Numbered from the stretch's first letter, positions 45,701 to 57,320 are shown. The stretch is DNA of 64,000 nt from Macrophomina tecta (GCA_024180945.1 JAKSGN010000005.1:3782001-3846000); one strand, 5' to 3'. Translations and numbers: made by a program. Notes: generated by a model from the letters alone, not told the origin.

Positions 45701-45830
45701 GCATACCAGGGTCCTGCGAGTCAACGTCAGCCAGGGTCACATGTTGTCGCGAGGTCGCGATGGCGGAAGGGGCAGCGCACCAGTCCAGGTCGTCCCAAAA
45801 GGGATCGAGGTGGGCCTGTTTGGCGACCAT
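42797..45830 (-). CDS. GH3 beta-N-acetylglucosaminidase fused to GNAT domains (Nag3-like)
   Basis: Five exons join in phase: 45830-45781, a 7-nt microexon 45713-45707, 45643-45532, 45482-42967 and 42910-42797, giving 932 residues. The splice gives FWDDLDWTLGQLFMMGFDG, the expected family start. The GH3 domain fills about residues 15-560, with PLLIGVDQENGGVNSL, GKHFPSYGNLEFLGSALDVP (the KH-FP motif, about 187) and GVVISECLEMEAL (about 270), where bacterial NagZ has SDD. From about 570 come two GNAT-like parts: one with SRRKLSIGHSLHNRAIRTLL and a second with LVGTVVLYNMHSRL and GEYSTLLQGLILLGIRQI. No signal peptide is seen, so intracellular action on GlcNAc oligomers is likely. The GH3-GNAT fusion is the form found in fungal GlcNAc clusters. 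Divergent from the deacetylase gene. Confidence 0.92.
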
Positions 45831-46645
45831 GATGGCGCGCGGTCGGGCCGCTGCTGAGCGGAAGAGAGCAGGCGTGGGCGATGCTGGCGAATGACAGGCG
45901 GGGGCTTGTTCAGTTGCTGTGACGTGAAGTGGTATTGAGCATGTCTGCAACGTCCGGAGGCGGCGCGGTCGGATTAGGGCGTAGCGTCCTTGGCAGGCTG
46001 GCGGCAGCGTCTATGTTACACCTGCGCGGGAGCTGCAGGCCATCCCTTGCACTCGGGCAGATGAAACTGGCGCGCAGCAGCGGGCTTCAGCGAGGTGTGC
46101 AGTCGCGCGTCGCGGGCGGGCGGCGACGGGGTCGACGTTACATCGAGCGCGAGGGCCCAGCGGTCCCCGGCCACAAGCGCCGCGCCGGGCCCTCGCGTCG
46201 GGCACTGGACGACGTTGCCTGGGCCCTCCGCTCACTCTCCACCACCACCACCACCCCGTCCTCCGCTGCCCGCCGCCACTCCGGCAACATTGCCGCACGC
46301 ACCCCGGTCCAGATTTTGCTATCCGCTTGCTCGACCACGTTACGCTACGGACCACCCTGCGCTTTCCCGGCGCCGACATCGCCCTATCACGATAAGCCGG
46401 CGGCCCAGCTGCTGCTACAATGACGTCTCACTGGGGAGTTTGGTCCGTCACTGCGACGCTGCCTGCACCCTGCTCGTCCATATCATGGCTTTGGCTTCCT
46501 TGCCACCCGTTTTCATGTTCTTGTATTTTCTTCAGACAGTCCTTTCTGCCTCCTGCCTTCCGAGTACCACTTCGTTGTACCGCTCTGCATTGTCCGGGGC
46601 GGAAAATCCCATTGCCATTCTAATCTGCCCGCCACCCCGGTCAAC
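45831..46645. promoter_or_regulatory. Shared divergent promoter of GH3 and deacetylase genes
   Basis: 815 bp between ATGs of two cluster genes on opposite strands. It is GC-rich, with pyrimidine-rich blocks on the deacetylase side. Co-regulation by the linked NDT80-like factor is plausible; I could not fix a binding site by eye. Confidence 0.5.
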
Positions 46646-48010
46646 ATGCCGATAGCCACCTCCCCCGTCCGTCAGCCGAGCGGTATCACAAAGCTTACCA
46701 ACTGTCGTATCGTCAAGGCCGACCAGCTCGTCTACGAGGACCTGTGGTTCAGCTCTGTGACCGGCAAGGTCCTGCACAGCCAAGAAATCTTCTACGAGCA
46801 CCAACTCACTCCGGACCACATCATCGACCTGGGTGGCCGAATTGTCTCCCCCGGCTTCATTGACGTACAGCTCAACGGCGGCTTCGGCTTCGACTTCTCC
46901 GTCGTGCCTGATGACGTCTCACAATATGCAAAGGGCGTTCTGCGGGTCAACAAGAGCCTCATCACCACCGGCGTAACCTCCTACCTCCCGACACTGACCA
47001 GCCAGAAGAGCGAGGTCTACCAGAAGGTCAGCCAACCCGCACTGCCAGTACGCCTGAGCCAGTACAAATGCTGACATCCAGGCCGCCAGGCACTGCCCTA
47101 CCTTGGCCCCTCCGGCCTCCGCAGAAATGCTCGCGACGGAGCCGAGTCGCTAGGTGCCCACTGCGAAGGTCCCTTCATGAACCCGACCAAGAACGGCATC
47201 CACAACCTCGCGGTTCTCCGCACCGCTCCGAACGGCATCGCGGACCTCGAGGACTGCTACGGCGCCGAGAACATGCAGCCCGACTACACGCCCATCCGCC
47301 TCATCACCCTGGCCCCGGAGCTTCCCGGCACGCTCTCCTGTATTCCCGAGCTGAAGGCCCGCGGCATCGACGTCTCCATCGGCCACTCGGAAGCCACTTT
47401 CGAAGAAGCAACCTCTGCCATGACCGCCGGTGCCACGATGATCACCCACCTCTTCAACGCCATGCGGCCTCTCCACCACCGCAACCCAGGCATCTTCGGC
47501 CTCCTGGGCACCGCCGCCCCCTCCGCCCAGAAGCCCTTTTTCGGCCTCATCGCCGACGGCATCCATCTGCACGCCACCACCGTCAAGATCGCCTGGCACG
47601 CCCATCCGGACGGCCTCGTCCTCGTCACCGACGCCATGGCCCTCGCCGGCCTCGCCGACGGCGTCTACGACTGGACCAACGGCTCCCGCATCGTCAAGCG
47701 CGGGCCCGTCTTGACCCAAGAAGAGACCGGCCGCATCGCCGGCAGTGCCGTCTCTCTCATTGAGTGCGTCAACAACTTCCTCAACTGGACCGGCGCAGAT
47801 GTGCCCCTCGCCCTCAAGGCCGTCACCGAGACCCCAGCCCGCATGCTCGGCCTCCACGGCGTCAAGGGCTCGCTCCAGCCCGGCGCCGACGCGGACATCG
47901 TCGTCCTCGACGAGATGGTGGACGCAGATGGCGCGCGAAAGTTGGGTGTTGACCAGGTATGGAAGTTTGGCGAGCCGGTCTTCAACGCCGTTAAGACCGT
48001 GCAGAAGTGA
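46646..48010 (+). CDS. N-acetylglucosamine-6-phosphate deacetylase
   Basis: Exons 46646-47026 and 47090-48010 join between codons, giving 433 residues. The donor GTCAGC is weak, but the phase and family sequence fit only this join, with a CTGAC branch site before the acceptor. Amidohydrolase landmarks are present: RIVSPGFIDVQLNGGFGFDF, GAHCEGPFMNPTKNGIH at about 150 (metal-site Glu), ISIGHSEAT-type motif (VSIGHSEATFEEA), THLFNAMRPLHHRNPG, and LVTDAMALAGL with the catalytic Asp. The enzyme hydrolyses GlcNAc-6-phosphate to GlcN-6-phosphate and acetate, supplying the deaminase encoded 20 kb to the left. Called dac1 in Trichoderma, DAC1/NAG2 in Candida. It is the right end of the cluster. Confidence 0.95.
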
Positions 48011-48801
48011 GAATCATCCTTAGGATCGATGATGACGAGTTCGGTGTCAAATGGCTCTATTCTGGCGTTAGATATTTGGCGTTCATGTCTGTACGGGAAT
48101 TCTGTCTTTTCACTATAGCATCTACAGCCGTTAGAGAGTATTACCAGCAGAGTAAAGATAGACACACAAGTTGAGAGATAACCGTGGACAATAAAAAAGA
48201 AAGAGAAGTGCGAATTATAGGCCGTAAGATACCCATCTGTATGTAAATGCTAGACATTCCATAGACACTTTTGCTTTATCGTACGCTGCGTCTGTTTCTT
48301 GCCGTTGCCTGCAGGGGAAGGTTGTGTTATCGTTCCGGTCATGGGCGCCAGTATGGTTTGACTTGCTGACGATTTTCGATGTTGCCTCTGAAAAGTTTGA
48401 GTTAGCGTTGGCGCATGTAGGACAAGTAACCCGAGGCTAATGAGAAAGTCTCTACTTTAGTCAGTGCGACATCTTTACTTTAGAAGCCATTAGTCTCAAT
48501 GCTCAGAGACTGATGGCAGGCGAGCATCTCGCATGAAGCAAACCATTCTGTATACATGTCACAATCAAAGATATCAAAATTTCTCGTCTGCGCGAGTTTA
48601 AGTCCACCCGCAAGAGGGACATAATATTCATAAGGAGTGACTCATCGAAAAAGAAGCCAAAGAGCAAGGAAACAATACCACACGCGCAGCAGCCAAAGGA
48701 ACTGTTATGTGGTATCATTAAGCAATTTGTGCTAAATGGGATTATTTTCCCATATCATGACTTTCGTAAACCTGAGCAAGCAACCCCGCTCCTGCTTTGC
48801 T
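48011..48801. other. Convergent 3' spacer
   Basis: 790 bp between the 3' ends of the deacetylase (+) and antiporter (-) genes; AT-richer than the flanks. No coding pattern. Confidence 0.5.
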
Positions 48802-51379
48802 TTAGCATGAGCCCTCCGAACCACCGATCTGGCTGGCCTCGCAGCCATCTGGATAGAAGAAAGAAGCAACACTAACAAGGTCAGTATACTGATCCAAAAA
48901 CGGCTCGAGTGCTCGTAGACTTACGCAATGATTACATAGGCAGCAATCAGTAGGGACCCCTCGAGATAATTACTGCGTCCATCCAGGATCAAGAAGTTGA
49001 TGACAAAGGCCGTGACGAATAGTGAGACAGTCTCAAAGATATTGAAGTACAGAGACATTTCTTTGCCCATGATCCAGCCGAGGATGACGATGAAGGGGGT
49101 GACGAAAATGGCGATTTGGATGCTGCTACCGACTGCGACACCGATGGCGAGATCCATCTTATTCTTGGCGGCTACTGTAACAGCCGTGACGTGTTCTGCG
49201 GCATTGCCGACGATGGGAAGAATAATCAGACCGATGAATGCTTGGCTGATGCCGGTTGTCTCCACCAGAGGTTCGATAGCGTCGCTCATGAAGTCTGCGC
49301 AGACAGCGACCAAGCCAGTGCTGATAAGCAGCATCATAACAGCGGATGTGCGGGACATCTCGGGCTTCTCGGCGGCTTCAGCTGTCTCATGTTCCGAGTT
49401 CGTATGACCAGGGTATGTGGCTAACGGGGGCATGGAGCCGTGTGCTGAATTTGTTGACAGCCTGCTATTCGGGTTCTTGTTGAGTCGGTCGGGGAGAGAA
49501 GCAGTACGACGAAGACCACGACCAGCGCCTACACCGGGTCCGGCCGTAGGAGGGGGGGTTACGAAGACGTTGTTAGATAGGAAACCTGGCATAGTGGGAC
49601 GAATAGCAGGACGAGCAGAAAGCTGACGAAAGTTGAACGGACGCCTGCTAGAGTTTGGTGAACCCTGCTGACCGTGGCCATTGTCGCCATCTACAACCGG
49701 CTCCTCGGCGAAACCAACGCGACGTGGATCCTTCTCGGTCTCAGGCACCTTGGAAGGTCTCCGGCTACCATTCTTCTCATTCAGATCAACATTCGCCTCA
49801 GCATCAGCTGCATGCTTCCTACTCTTCTTCTTGCTCTTCTTACGAGTCCTTTCTGCTGGAGGAGACGTAGAGGACCCGGCTTCGAAATCACGAACTCGTG
49901 ATCCGTGATTACGAACAGCGAAGTCATCCGTATCAGCTTCGTCGCCACTAAGAATTGCGCCAAGAACGGAACCACGCCTGGACAAACCACCCTCCTGGGC
50001 GTTTGCTTGATTTTCGAAGTAAGCCCGGTGGTTCTCAACAGAGGGAGAGCTCATGACTGAGGGCGCCGATGGGATTGAAGGAGTCTCCTTAGTTGAGCTG
50101 GTGCTAGACTTGCGGCGCTTGCGGTGCCTGAAAGCTCGCTTGATTTTCTTGGCGGTCGTGTTCGAGCCAGATGAGCTGTCAGTGTCTGAGCTACTCGAGT
50201 CGCTCGAGGAATCCGAAGAGCTCGAAGAGTTGAGCATATCGGCTAGAACGCCGGGATGGGACTCCTCATCGATGATGTGCTGCGGCGTGCTCTCATAAAG
50301 GTACGCGTGTGACTTAAGCTGGAAAAGCAGGTAGAGCACGTATACAAGCAGCAAAATCACACTGGTGCCGCGACTGACTTGGAGAGTCTTTTCGTCGGCC
50401 GTGCTGTAACTTGAGAATGATGCATGGAAGGCCGTCTGTTTTTTTTTTTTTTTTTTTTTTTATCAGCGAACGGGTTCTTGTTCAAGCCAGCCACAAGAGC
50501 TGATTGGCTTACTCACAGGCAATAGTAGACTCATGACAGCCAGACTGAGCAAACAGGCACTCATCTGGGTGACAGTGCTGTTGTAGACCTAGGACATGCA
50601 TTAGCTTCCTGCAGGATTACGATCCTGGCGATCTAGCTTACCTGCTCTTGGAAGCGCAAGCCACCGAGGAGGAAGGCCATGCCAAGAATAAGAAGCAAGT
50701 TCGCAAGGATGGAGCCAAGCAACGAAGCTTGAACGACGCGGATCTCGTCCTTGGCAAGCAGAATGATGAACAAAATCAACTCCACAGCATTGCCAAAGGA
50801 AACGTTGAGTAACGCGCCGAGAGTATCTCCAAGCCTCGCTGCGACGCTTTCGGTGGCGTGGCTTAAGAGACCGGCGAGCGGGATAATAGCTATTGCGTTC
50901 ATGGAGAAGATGAGCTCCTCGGACATGCCGGCCGGCTTACTAGCAATGCCTATGGGAACAAAGACCAGCAGCACGTTGACCCAGCTATAGCAGATGGCAT
51001 CCTTGGTGTGTTCGAAGAAACGGATGGTTCCGTTTTTCGCGCGAGTAGGAAGGGAAGGCTTCCCGGCGGAATCTAGGGTGGGAGACGACGCTCCATCAAG
51101 CTGGGTATTGTTGGGAGGCGGGGCAGGCGGAGGGGGCAACGCGGATGTATTGTCGGCGACATTGTTGTGGGTGGGCTGGCCACCAGGACTGGTGCGGTGG
51201 GCATGGTTGTGCTTGGGCTTCTCGGAAGTGGTTGAGGAAGTGGAGGGCTCAGTGCCATTGCTGGGCTGGTTGCTCAGCGGAAGAATAGACCGGCGAGCGT
51301 CTCTGGGAGGGCGGTTTGAGGCATGTGCTTTCGCCCAGGAGTTGATACGGTCTAGAAAGCGATTAGAGGGATCTCCCAT
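48802..51379 (-). CDS. Ca2+/H+ antiporter (CAX/Vcx1 family) with long acidic linker
   Basis: Four exons, 51379-50642, 50588-50517, 50435-48925 and 48871-48802, join in phase, giving 796 residues. The first ~125 residues are disordered. Then come membrane segments with the CAX c-1 repeat (SFGNAVELILFIILLAKDEI) and, after the linker, the c-2 repeat (PIVGNAAEHVTAVTVAAKNK), the paired Glu-containing motifs that bind Ca2+. The linker, about residues 310-610, is very acidic and Ser-rich (SSSSDSSSDSSSSDTDSSSG) and much longer than in yeast Vcx1. The protein likely exchanges protons for Ca2+ at the vacuole membrane. It ends VASFFYPDGCEASQIGGSEG. Intron 2 holds a 23-base T tract (A tract on the sense strand) right next to its acceptor. 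Confidence 0.93.
50439..50461 (+). repeat. T23 tract within antiporter intron 2
   Basis: Twenty-three T on the plus strand, i.e. an A tract in the transcript, ending three bases before the acceptor CAG of the second intron. Confidence 0.9.
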
Positions 51380-54300
51380 CGAGGTATGGTTCGCGAAGGG
51401 CGAAGAGTGTGTAGTGAGGAAGAAGCCAAGGGCAGGCCGGGGCTAATAAGCACGATAAGGCGGGCGGGACAAGCTGCCAGGAGCCTCCGGGCGAGCCGCT
51501 AAGCGACGGGCGAGGGCGTGGCCAAGAGGGCTTGCTCCACGTTGCCGCTGGGCGTGCTGGGATGCGGTAGACTTACGCATATCCGTGGGCTGGCCACTCA
51601 GAGGGCTGTGTAGGGCCGAGCTATTGCGCGCGTCAACCAGACTTGTGACGATGCGAGGAGGGCCGACAGTGGTAGCGGGAGCGAAGGAGGGCCGCGCCAG
51701 AAGGACTGTCGAACAGTGCCGCGAAGGAGAGGTATTGCCAGGCAATTTAGCCAGCGCCTTTGCCCTCGCAACTGCCGTTGCGCCGTTTGTCTGTCGCTGG
51801 CAACAGCCCCTTTGCTTCCAAGGCCTGGCCGCCCGCTGACGAACGCCAAGACCAGCCGCGCCACTGTGGCTGGTGGACGACCGCCAGGCAGCCAATCGGA
51901 AGCGCCTTGCACGCCCGCTGCTGCCGTTTCTGGCGCCAGACGCATCACGTGGGAGCGACGACGCAAATCCGGGCCAGCGTCCGAGCGCCGTCGGGGCAGG
52001 ACGCTCGAATCAAGGCCGCGGTACCCTACGCGCAGCGAGCAACACGGGTGCCGCACGCCAGGCCCAGCCATCGCCTTAGCCACGCTTTTGCAAGCAACTG
52101 AGACTCCGCACCCTGCCGGCACTCAGAGATAACGAGCATCGTCTTGGCGCTCCCGGCGGATGCCTGCAGCCTGCAGCGCACAGTCCGCGACTGCAGCTGC
52201 AACACGGACTCCTTGCCTGACAGCCTCACTCCCGCGAACCCGCCGCTCGCTGCATGCCCGTGCCTCGCCCCCGCTTGGCAGACGAGCGAAAGTGCCTTGC
52301 GGGCGTGCTCTGACCACTGCGATGACTCTTAATATGCCTGGTGCCCGCCGTGTCAGGGCTTTGACGCCGCCTGTGTTTGAGGCCGTCGACCGGCTGGACT
52401 TTGGCTTTGTTTCTAGGAGGATCCATTGGAACGCGCGTGTGCCGGATTCCGAAGGACAACACGACGGATGTCGCTTCAGGGGCTAGGTCTTCGTGGAGCA
52501 AAGGCATTCCTCGCCCTCACCGCATGCTCCGCTTACGTCTATCACCATCAAGCGTAGCCGCAGTGGGCTCATACGTGGGCTGCCCACGAGCTCGTCATCC
52601 TGTCGCTACCCCTCCAAGCGGCTCGTTTCTATTCTCCCATTGCTCCTTAGCCTCATGATCGGCACCGATTATAGCTGTGCTTGCACCCCTTCAAGCTTTA
52701 CCGGCACCGCACCATCATCCCGTCGCGACACCGCAAAGCTTGTCGGCCGAGGAGGAGCCTGAGTTGAGTCCCCACTGGACGGGGTGCGGAGCAGGCTGTC
52801 CGACTGAACATATGCCATGGCTCTCGACTCGTTGATACCAACATGTATTGGACGACGATCGACGCCCTCAGATAAGCCACACTAGCGATTTTATGGTCAT
52901 CCGCAGCATCCGAATCTGGCGCAGGCAATTACATTTCTTTGGAGGCAATCTTCGATTAGTCACATGCCACTGACGTACGTTCGACACAGGCTCCGGGAGC
53001 AATGGTAAAACTTCCGTACTCCGCTAGTTGGGCGCAAAAGAAATCACCTTTCGACTGAACAAGCCACGGCGAGTAGGAAAAAGTCATTTGGATGCAAGAT
53101 TCCTTCGGTCCCAATAGCATGTACGCGGCCAACTGTTTGAACTGTCTGTAAGTTGCTCAGTACATGATGACGAAACTGCTGTTGGCATGCTTCTGGGCTC
53201 GACTTCAAATTTGGCAGGGAGAAGGGCCCAGTCTTATCCCATCTACTGTGCTCTTGCCGCGGAAAAGATTCGGACTTCACACGTGGGCTTCAGCAATACC
53301 GACACTATGATCACCATCCCTCTTGCATCCAGAATTCTGCTCTCGGTTTCCATTCCTGCTGGCCAACATTGTAGCACTCCGGCGTGTCCATAAGAAAAAG
53401 AATTGCGGGTTCTTGTACGGACTCTGGGCTGTGCTCTAAGTGCGAGTACGATCACAATCGCTGCACAGTTGAGTTTGTACGCGTGTCTCAACTCTGCACT
53501 CTAATGTACTGTGCATTTCCAAACAGTTTCACGAGGCAGTTGATGTTTATTTACGTGCACAAGTATCTGGCTCAGGCCGTTGGTATGGTGCTCGATCCTC
53601 TCGCTCTCGTCTCCCTTAACTAGCCTGGTTTCGTCTTTTGGGCGTCGAGGTGATCTGGTGATGTAACGAATTTGATAGGTATTCTTTTTACCAAGCTCGT
53701 ATGAGGTTGTGAATTATTGCAATTAAATAATATGATGGGCTGCTGGATAAAAGGCTGTAAGTGTTGGAGAATTATTGTTCAATATGTAAATCACGTTGTT
53801 GATAGTGGCCATCATAACGGCCGTGTGCTACTGAGTTACAGAGGTTCAGACGAAGCCAAAAGTGAGACGGCGAAAAAGACACATCTGGTCGTCAAGAATT
53901 CGACGTGAATGTGATATCTTGTATCAATTTAGCACGTAGAGGGTCGAAGGACGCTGTCGGCATTCTACGCGTCAGAAATAGACACCACGCCCCGGGGCTG
54001 TATTTAAGGCCGGTGGAATCGCACATTACTGGGCAGATAATGCAGTAAAGGCAACAGAATTTAAGCTCTACATGCCAATGAATTGCATTATCTTGGTTGC
54101 AGGAGAGGCTTGCAGCATTGATTTGCCACACGAGGACCTGAGGATATGATTATAGATAGGACTAAGGAGGATACGACCCATAACACCAGTATACAAGACC
54201 ACCCTTCTCCTACCTCCCCGCAGCACTTGGTACACCGCATTCCTGCACCTCTAGCTCCGCCGCAGGCCGTACCTGCTCCAACTCCGCTGACGGTACCTAG

Positions 54301-55397
54301 GGGTGCACCGCACCAGGCTCCATCCCTACCCCCAACGGCGACGGTCCACCTGACCCCCTACCCAATACCATCTAACCACCGCTGCCAGTATTACCATATC
54401 TCTTGCCCCCAAGCTCGTTCCCTCTCACACCAATGCTCCGATTCCTTCTCCTCTCCGCCCTCCAAAATTACCCTCGACATACCTGCCAAAGCCGTAATCA
54501 CATCCCAACCCTTCCCTTCAAACCCTTACCGCCAGCGAACCATTTGAATTGGCGGTACGAGAAATTCAACAGCTCAGCACGGCCATTGTCAGGGCAGAAG
54601 TCCTTGTACGGTTTGCGGCCGCACCACCGCGTCACCTGCGCCGTATTGGGTATGACTGGAAAAGTATGCGGCATCGGGTTCTGGGAGCATGGTGCAGAGG
54701 CATGAATTTAAAGCTGAACACGCCACTGCAGTGCGAATGGCAGTCGGCCGCGGGTAAGTCTTTTGATGTGCAAGCGCCGCGGTAAACCTGTTGTTGAGTG
54801 TCGACACGAAATTGCTTTTGATCGGGGAAATGGTATTGCTCACCATTCTCTAGATAGCGTCATTGGACATACAGGTGTCTTTTTCCTTGCAGTAGGTGCT
54901 TTCTTTGTTATCGTCGGGGCAGGCGAGCCAGCATGAGTCTGCTTCGTTTTGGTCGGGTCAGAAGCATTGCACGGACGCGAAGGAAGCGACGACAAAAAAA
55001 GTCGTAGGCTGGTGCAAACTACACATGTCGCATTAATGAAGTGAAACGAGAGTCAGTTGGAGGGAACTCGCAGGTTCGCCAGGAGAATTGCTTGTTTGAT
55101 AACATTGGTTAGCCGACGCTGGGATATAGCTGCAGATAAGCCCGGCAGGGAGGGGACGAGCATTTCGGCCTCAAAGCGCAGCCATATGAAACCAGAGCGT
55201 TTCGATGAAACAGTACTGATTAGCGCAAGAATTCACATTCCCAGCGAGGCAGTTCATGTCCATCTGCTCATTTGATGCCTACCGCTGAATGAAAGATCCC
55301 CCCGAAGAAGACCCAAAGCCCGTGATAACGCCACCAAACTCCCCATAGTGCCATTTCTTTCCCTTGAATCAGGTATCAAGAAAAGAATTCTCACACT
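51380..55397. other. 4 kb gene-poor region
   Basis: It lies between the antiporter start and the DID2 3' end. 51.4-52.4 kb is GC-rich and holds the antiporter promoter. 53.6-54.1 kb is AT-rich. At 54.15-54.78 kb the plus strand shows a Pro-rich open stretch followed, in another frame, by a helix-like piece (EPFELAVREIQQLSTAIVRA, EVLVRFAAAPPRHLRRIGYD). This could be the remnant of a gene. No intact gene is supported. Confidence 0.4.
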
Positions 55398-56180
55398 CTA
55401 GTTCCTCAGAGCCCTGAGACGCTCGTTGAGCCCGTCTTCCATCTCCTCGGTGGGGCCAATCTTGGTCTTTGCCGGGGTCGCACCCTCGAGTTCCTGGTTC
55501 AGCTCGACGCCTGCCTTGTCGGCGGCCTGCGCCATCAAGCGGTCGACATCCTCCTGCGGTGTTCCCACGGCCGTGGCAGAGGAGGTCGCGTTCTCGTAGT
55601 AGCCGGTCGCGACGTCCAGATCCTCGAACTGCGTCTCGAATTTGTCCATGACTGCTGAAATCTGTACAGCGAATGTTCCTATCAGACCAATCCTGGAAAA
55701 ATCGCGGGGAAAAGTGAGCGCGCATTACCCTTTCGAGGTCCATGGTCTTCATGGCCGAGTCCATGCCCTTGACCACGTTCGCCATGCTGCCTGTCACTTG
55801 GCGCATCGTCACCGCCGTTTGTACCCTGCTGCTGACGGCATCGATGCGCGAAGCAAGGCGGAGCAGATTCAACTTTTCGTTTTGCTTCCTTATGGCGTTC
55901 TGTGCGTAGATTTTGGCAATATCGTTGTGGCCCTGCTTCATTGCCTGTGCGAAGTGCGCTCAGTCAGTCTTACGACGGGATATTTCGTTCCCAGCAAAAT
56001 CGGCAACGTACTTTCTCGAGTTTTGTCTTCTCGGTCTGCTCATCTTTGCCGGCCTTCGCGGCTTGACGGTTGAGCTGCTTCGCGGTGAACTGCGAGCCCA
56101 AGCACTGTTAGCGCGGGGCGAATGCGGGGGTCGGTGTAGCATGCCTTGAGGTTGAAAAGCGCTTTCTCGAGGCCAGACAT
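55398..56180 (-). CDS. DID2: ESCRT-III associated protein Did2/Vps46 (CHMP1)
   Basis: Four exons, 56180-56145, 56089-56012, 55944-55729 and 55661-55398, join between codons, giving 197 residues. The protein reads [30 protein letters not shown] and continues [20 protein letters not shown] and [20 protein letters not shown], the CHMP1 core. It ends with the MIT-interacting motif NERLRALRN. Did2 recruits Vps4 and Ist1 to ESCRT-III at endosomes and helps recycle the filament during multivesicular body sorting. The first intron begins GC rather than GT (AAG before GCATGC), and no nearby GT gives the conserved LKFTAK join. The first exon is only 12 codons. Confidence 0.95.
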
Positions 56181-56596
56181 GGTTGCGATCGGTTGTAGAC
56201 GAGCAGCGAGCGTTGTGAAAGTGGCTCTGCTTGGTGTGGATAGGATAGGAGTGGTGAGGGAGCCCTGCTGGCGGAGTTTGGTGCAGCTCTGCCTGATAGA
56301 GCGCTCTGGCGGCGCGGCGGTCTCGCTCGCTTCGGGGAACGTCATCAGCCGCCCTTGGCCGCGGCACTTAGGGCTGGCTCACCACCAAGCAATCGCATTG
56401 TACCGGACAAGCCACACATACTCGTATCCTTGGGAGCTGCTTTGTTTTCTTGAACAGATCGCTTTCGTAGCCATAATGAGATGCTGATACACATCATCTA
56501 CCTGCTTTCCCAGTCCTTTCATGCTATTCCATCCATCCCGCTGCCTGCAACGCCAAAACGCCCTATCCGCAACGCCAGAAAAACCTCGTAGTCTTC
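56181..56596. promoter_or_regulatory. Spacer: DID2 promoter and NC2-beta 3' flank
   Basis: 416 bp between two minus-strand genes. No coding pattern. Confidence 0.5.
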
Positions 56597-57320
56597 TTAT
56601 CCCTCATGCGGTCCCGAGTTGAACTTGTCCGTGGCTGACCTGAAGAGCTCCTGCTGCTGTCGGATCAGCTCCTCCTCGCTGAGGCCGCTCTGCTCGATCT
56701 TGCTCTGCTTCTTCTCGCGGTTCTAGAAATCTGGCGTTAGCGCGCCTTGCGTCGAGGGCGGCAAGGCTCGGGAACCCACCATCTGTTGCTTGCGTTGATC
56801 CGCCGCAACCTGCATGATGTCGTCCACGTAGTTGCTGAAGCCGAAATCCTCCAGTGCAGCCTTGACGTGCTCGCAGGCGATTGTCTTCTTTGCTTCCTTC
56901 TCGGCGATGTCGTTGGCTTCGGAGGAGATCATGGTGATGAACTCGACGCAGCACTCGATCAAGAGATCGCGCGTCTCCTTCGCGAACGTGACTCCGGGGT
57001 CATTGGCGAGAATCTCATTTATGATCTTCTGAACAGTGGCTTTACGCAGCTTTGGTCAGCGCGACTCGATAAATGAGGTTGGCGCGGGGTGCTCGGGCAT
57101 CCCCTCCTTGGGCTTCGCGAAACGGTAAACGCGTGGGGCTGGGGGGAGGTGCGCGCGCGGATCGCGTGGGATCACGGAAGGAATCGCGTACCTTTCGGCA
57201 GTGAAAGCTCATCATTGCCTGTTCCCCACGTCAGCGTGTTGTGTCCAGGTCACTTTGCGCAGGCGCGCGTGGCGACAGCCTGCTTTGTTGCGACGCACCT
57301 CCAAACTCGCGGTCCGACAT
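56597..57320 (-). CDS. Negative cofactor 2 beta subunit (Dr1), TBP-binding histone-fold protein
   Basis: Four exons, 57320-57299, 57218-57192, 57039-56780 and 56722-56597, join in phase, giving 144 residues. The first two exons are only 22 and 27 nt; they supply MSDREFGGNDELSLPK, which leads into ATVQKIINEILANDPGVTFA. The histone fold continues with IECCVEFITMISSEANDIAE and VKAALEDFGFSNYVDDIMQV, almost textbook NC2-beta sequence. The C-terminal helix is rich in Gln and Glu (EEELIRQQQELFRS) and the protein ends FNSGPHEG. With NC2-alpha it clamps TBP on promoter DNA and represses or redirects RNA polymerase II initiation in the nucleus. Confidence 0.95.
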
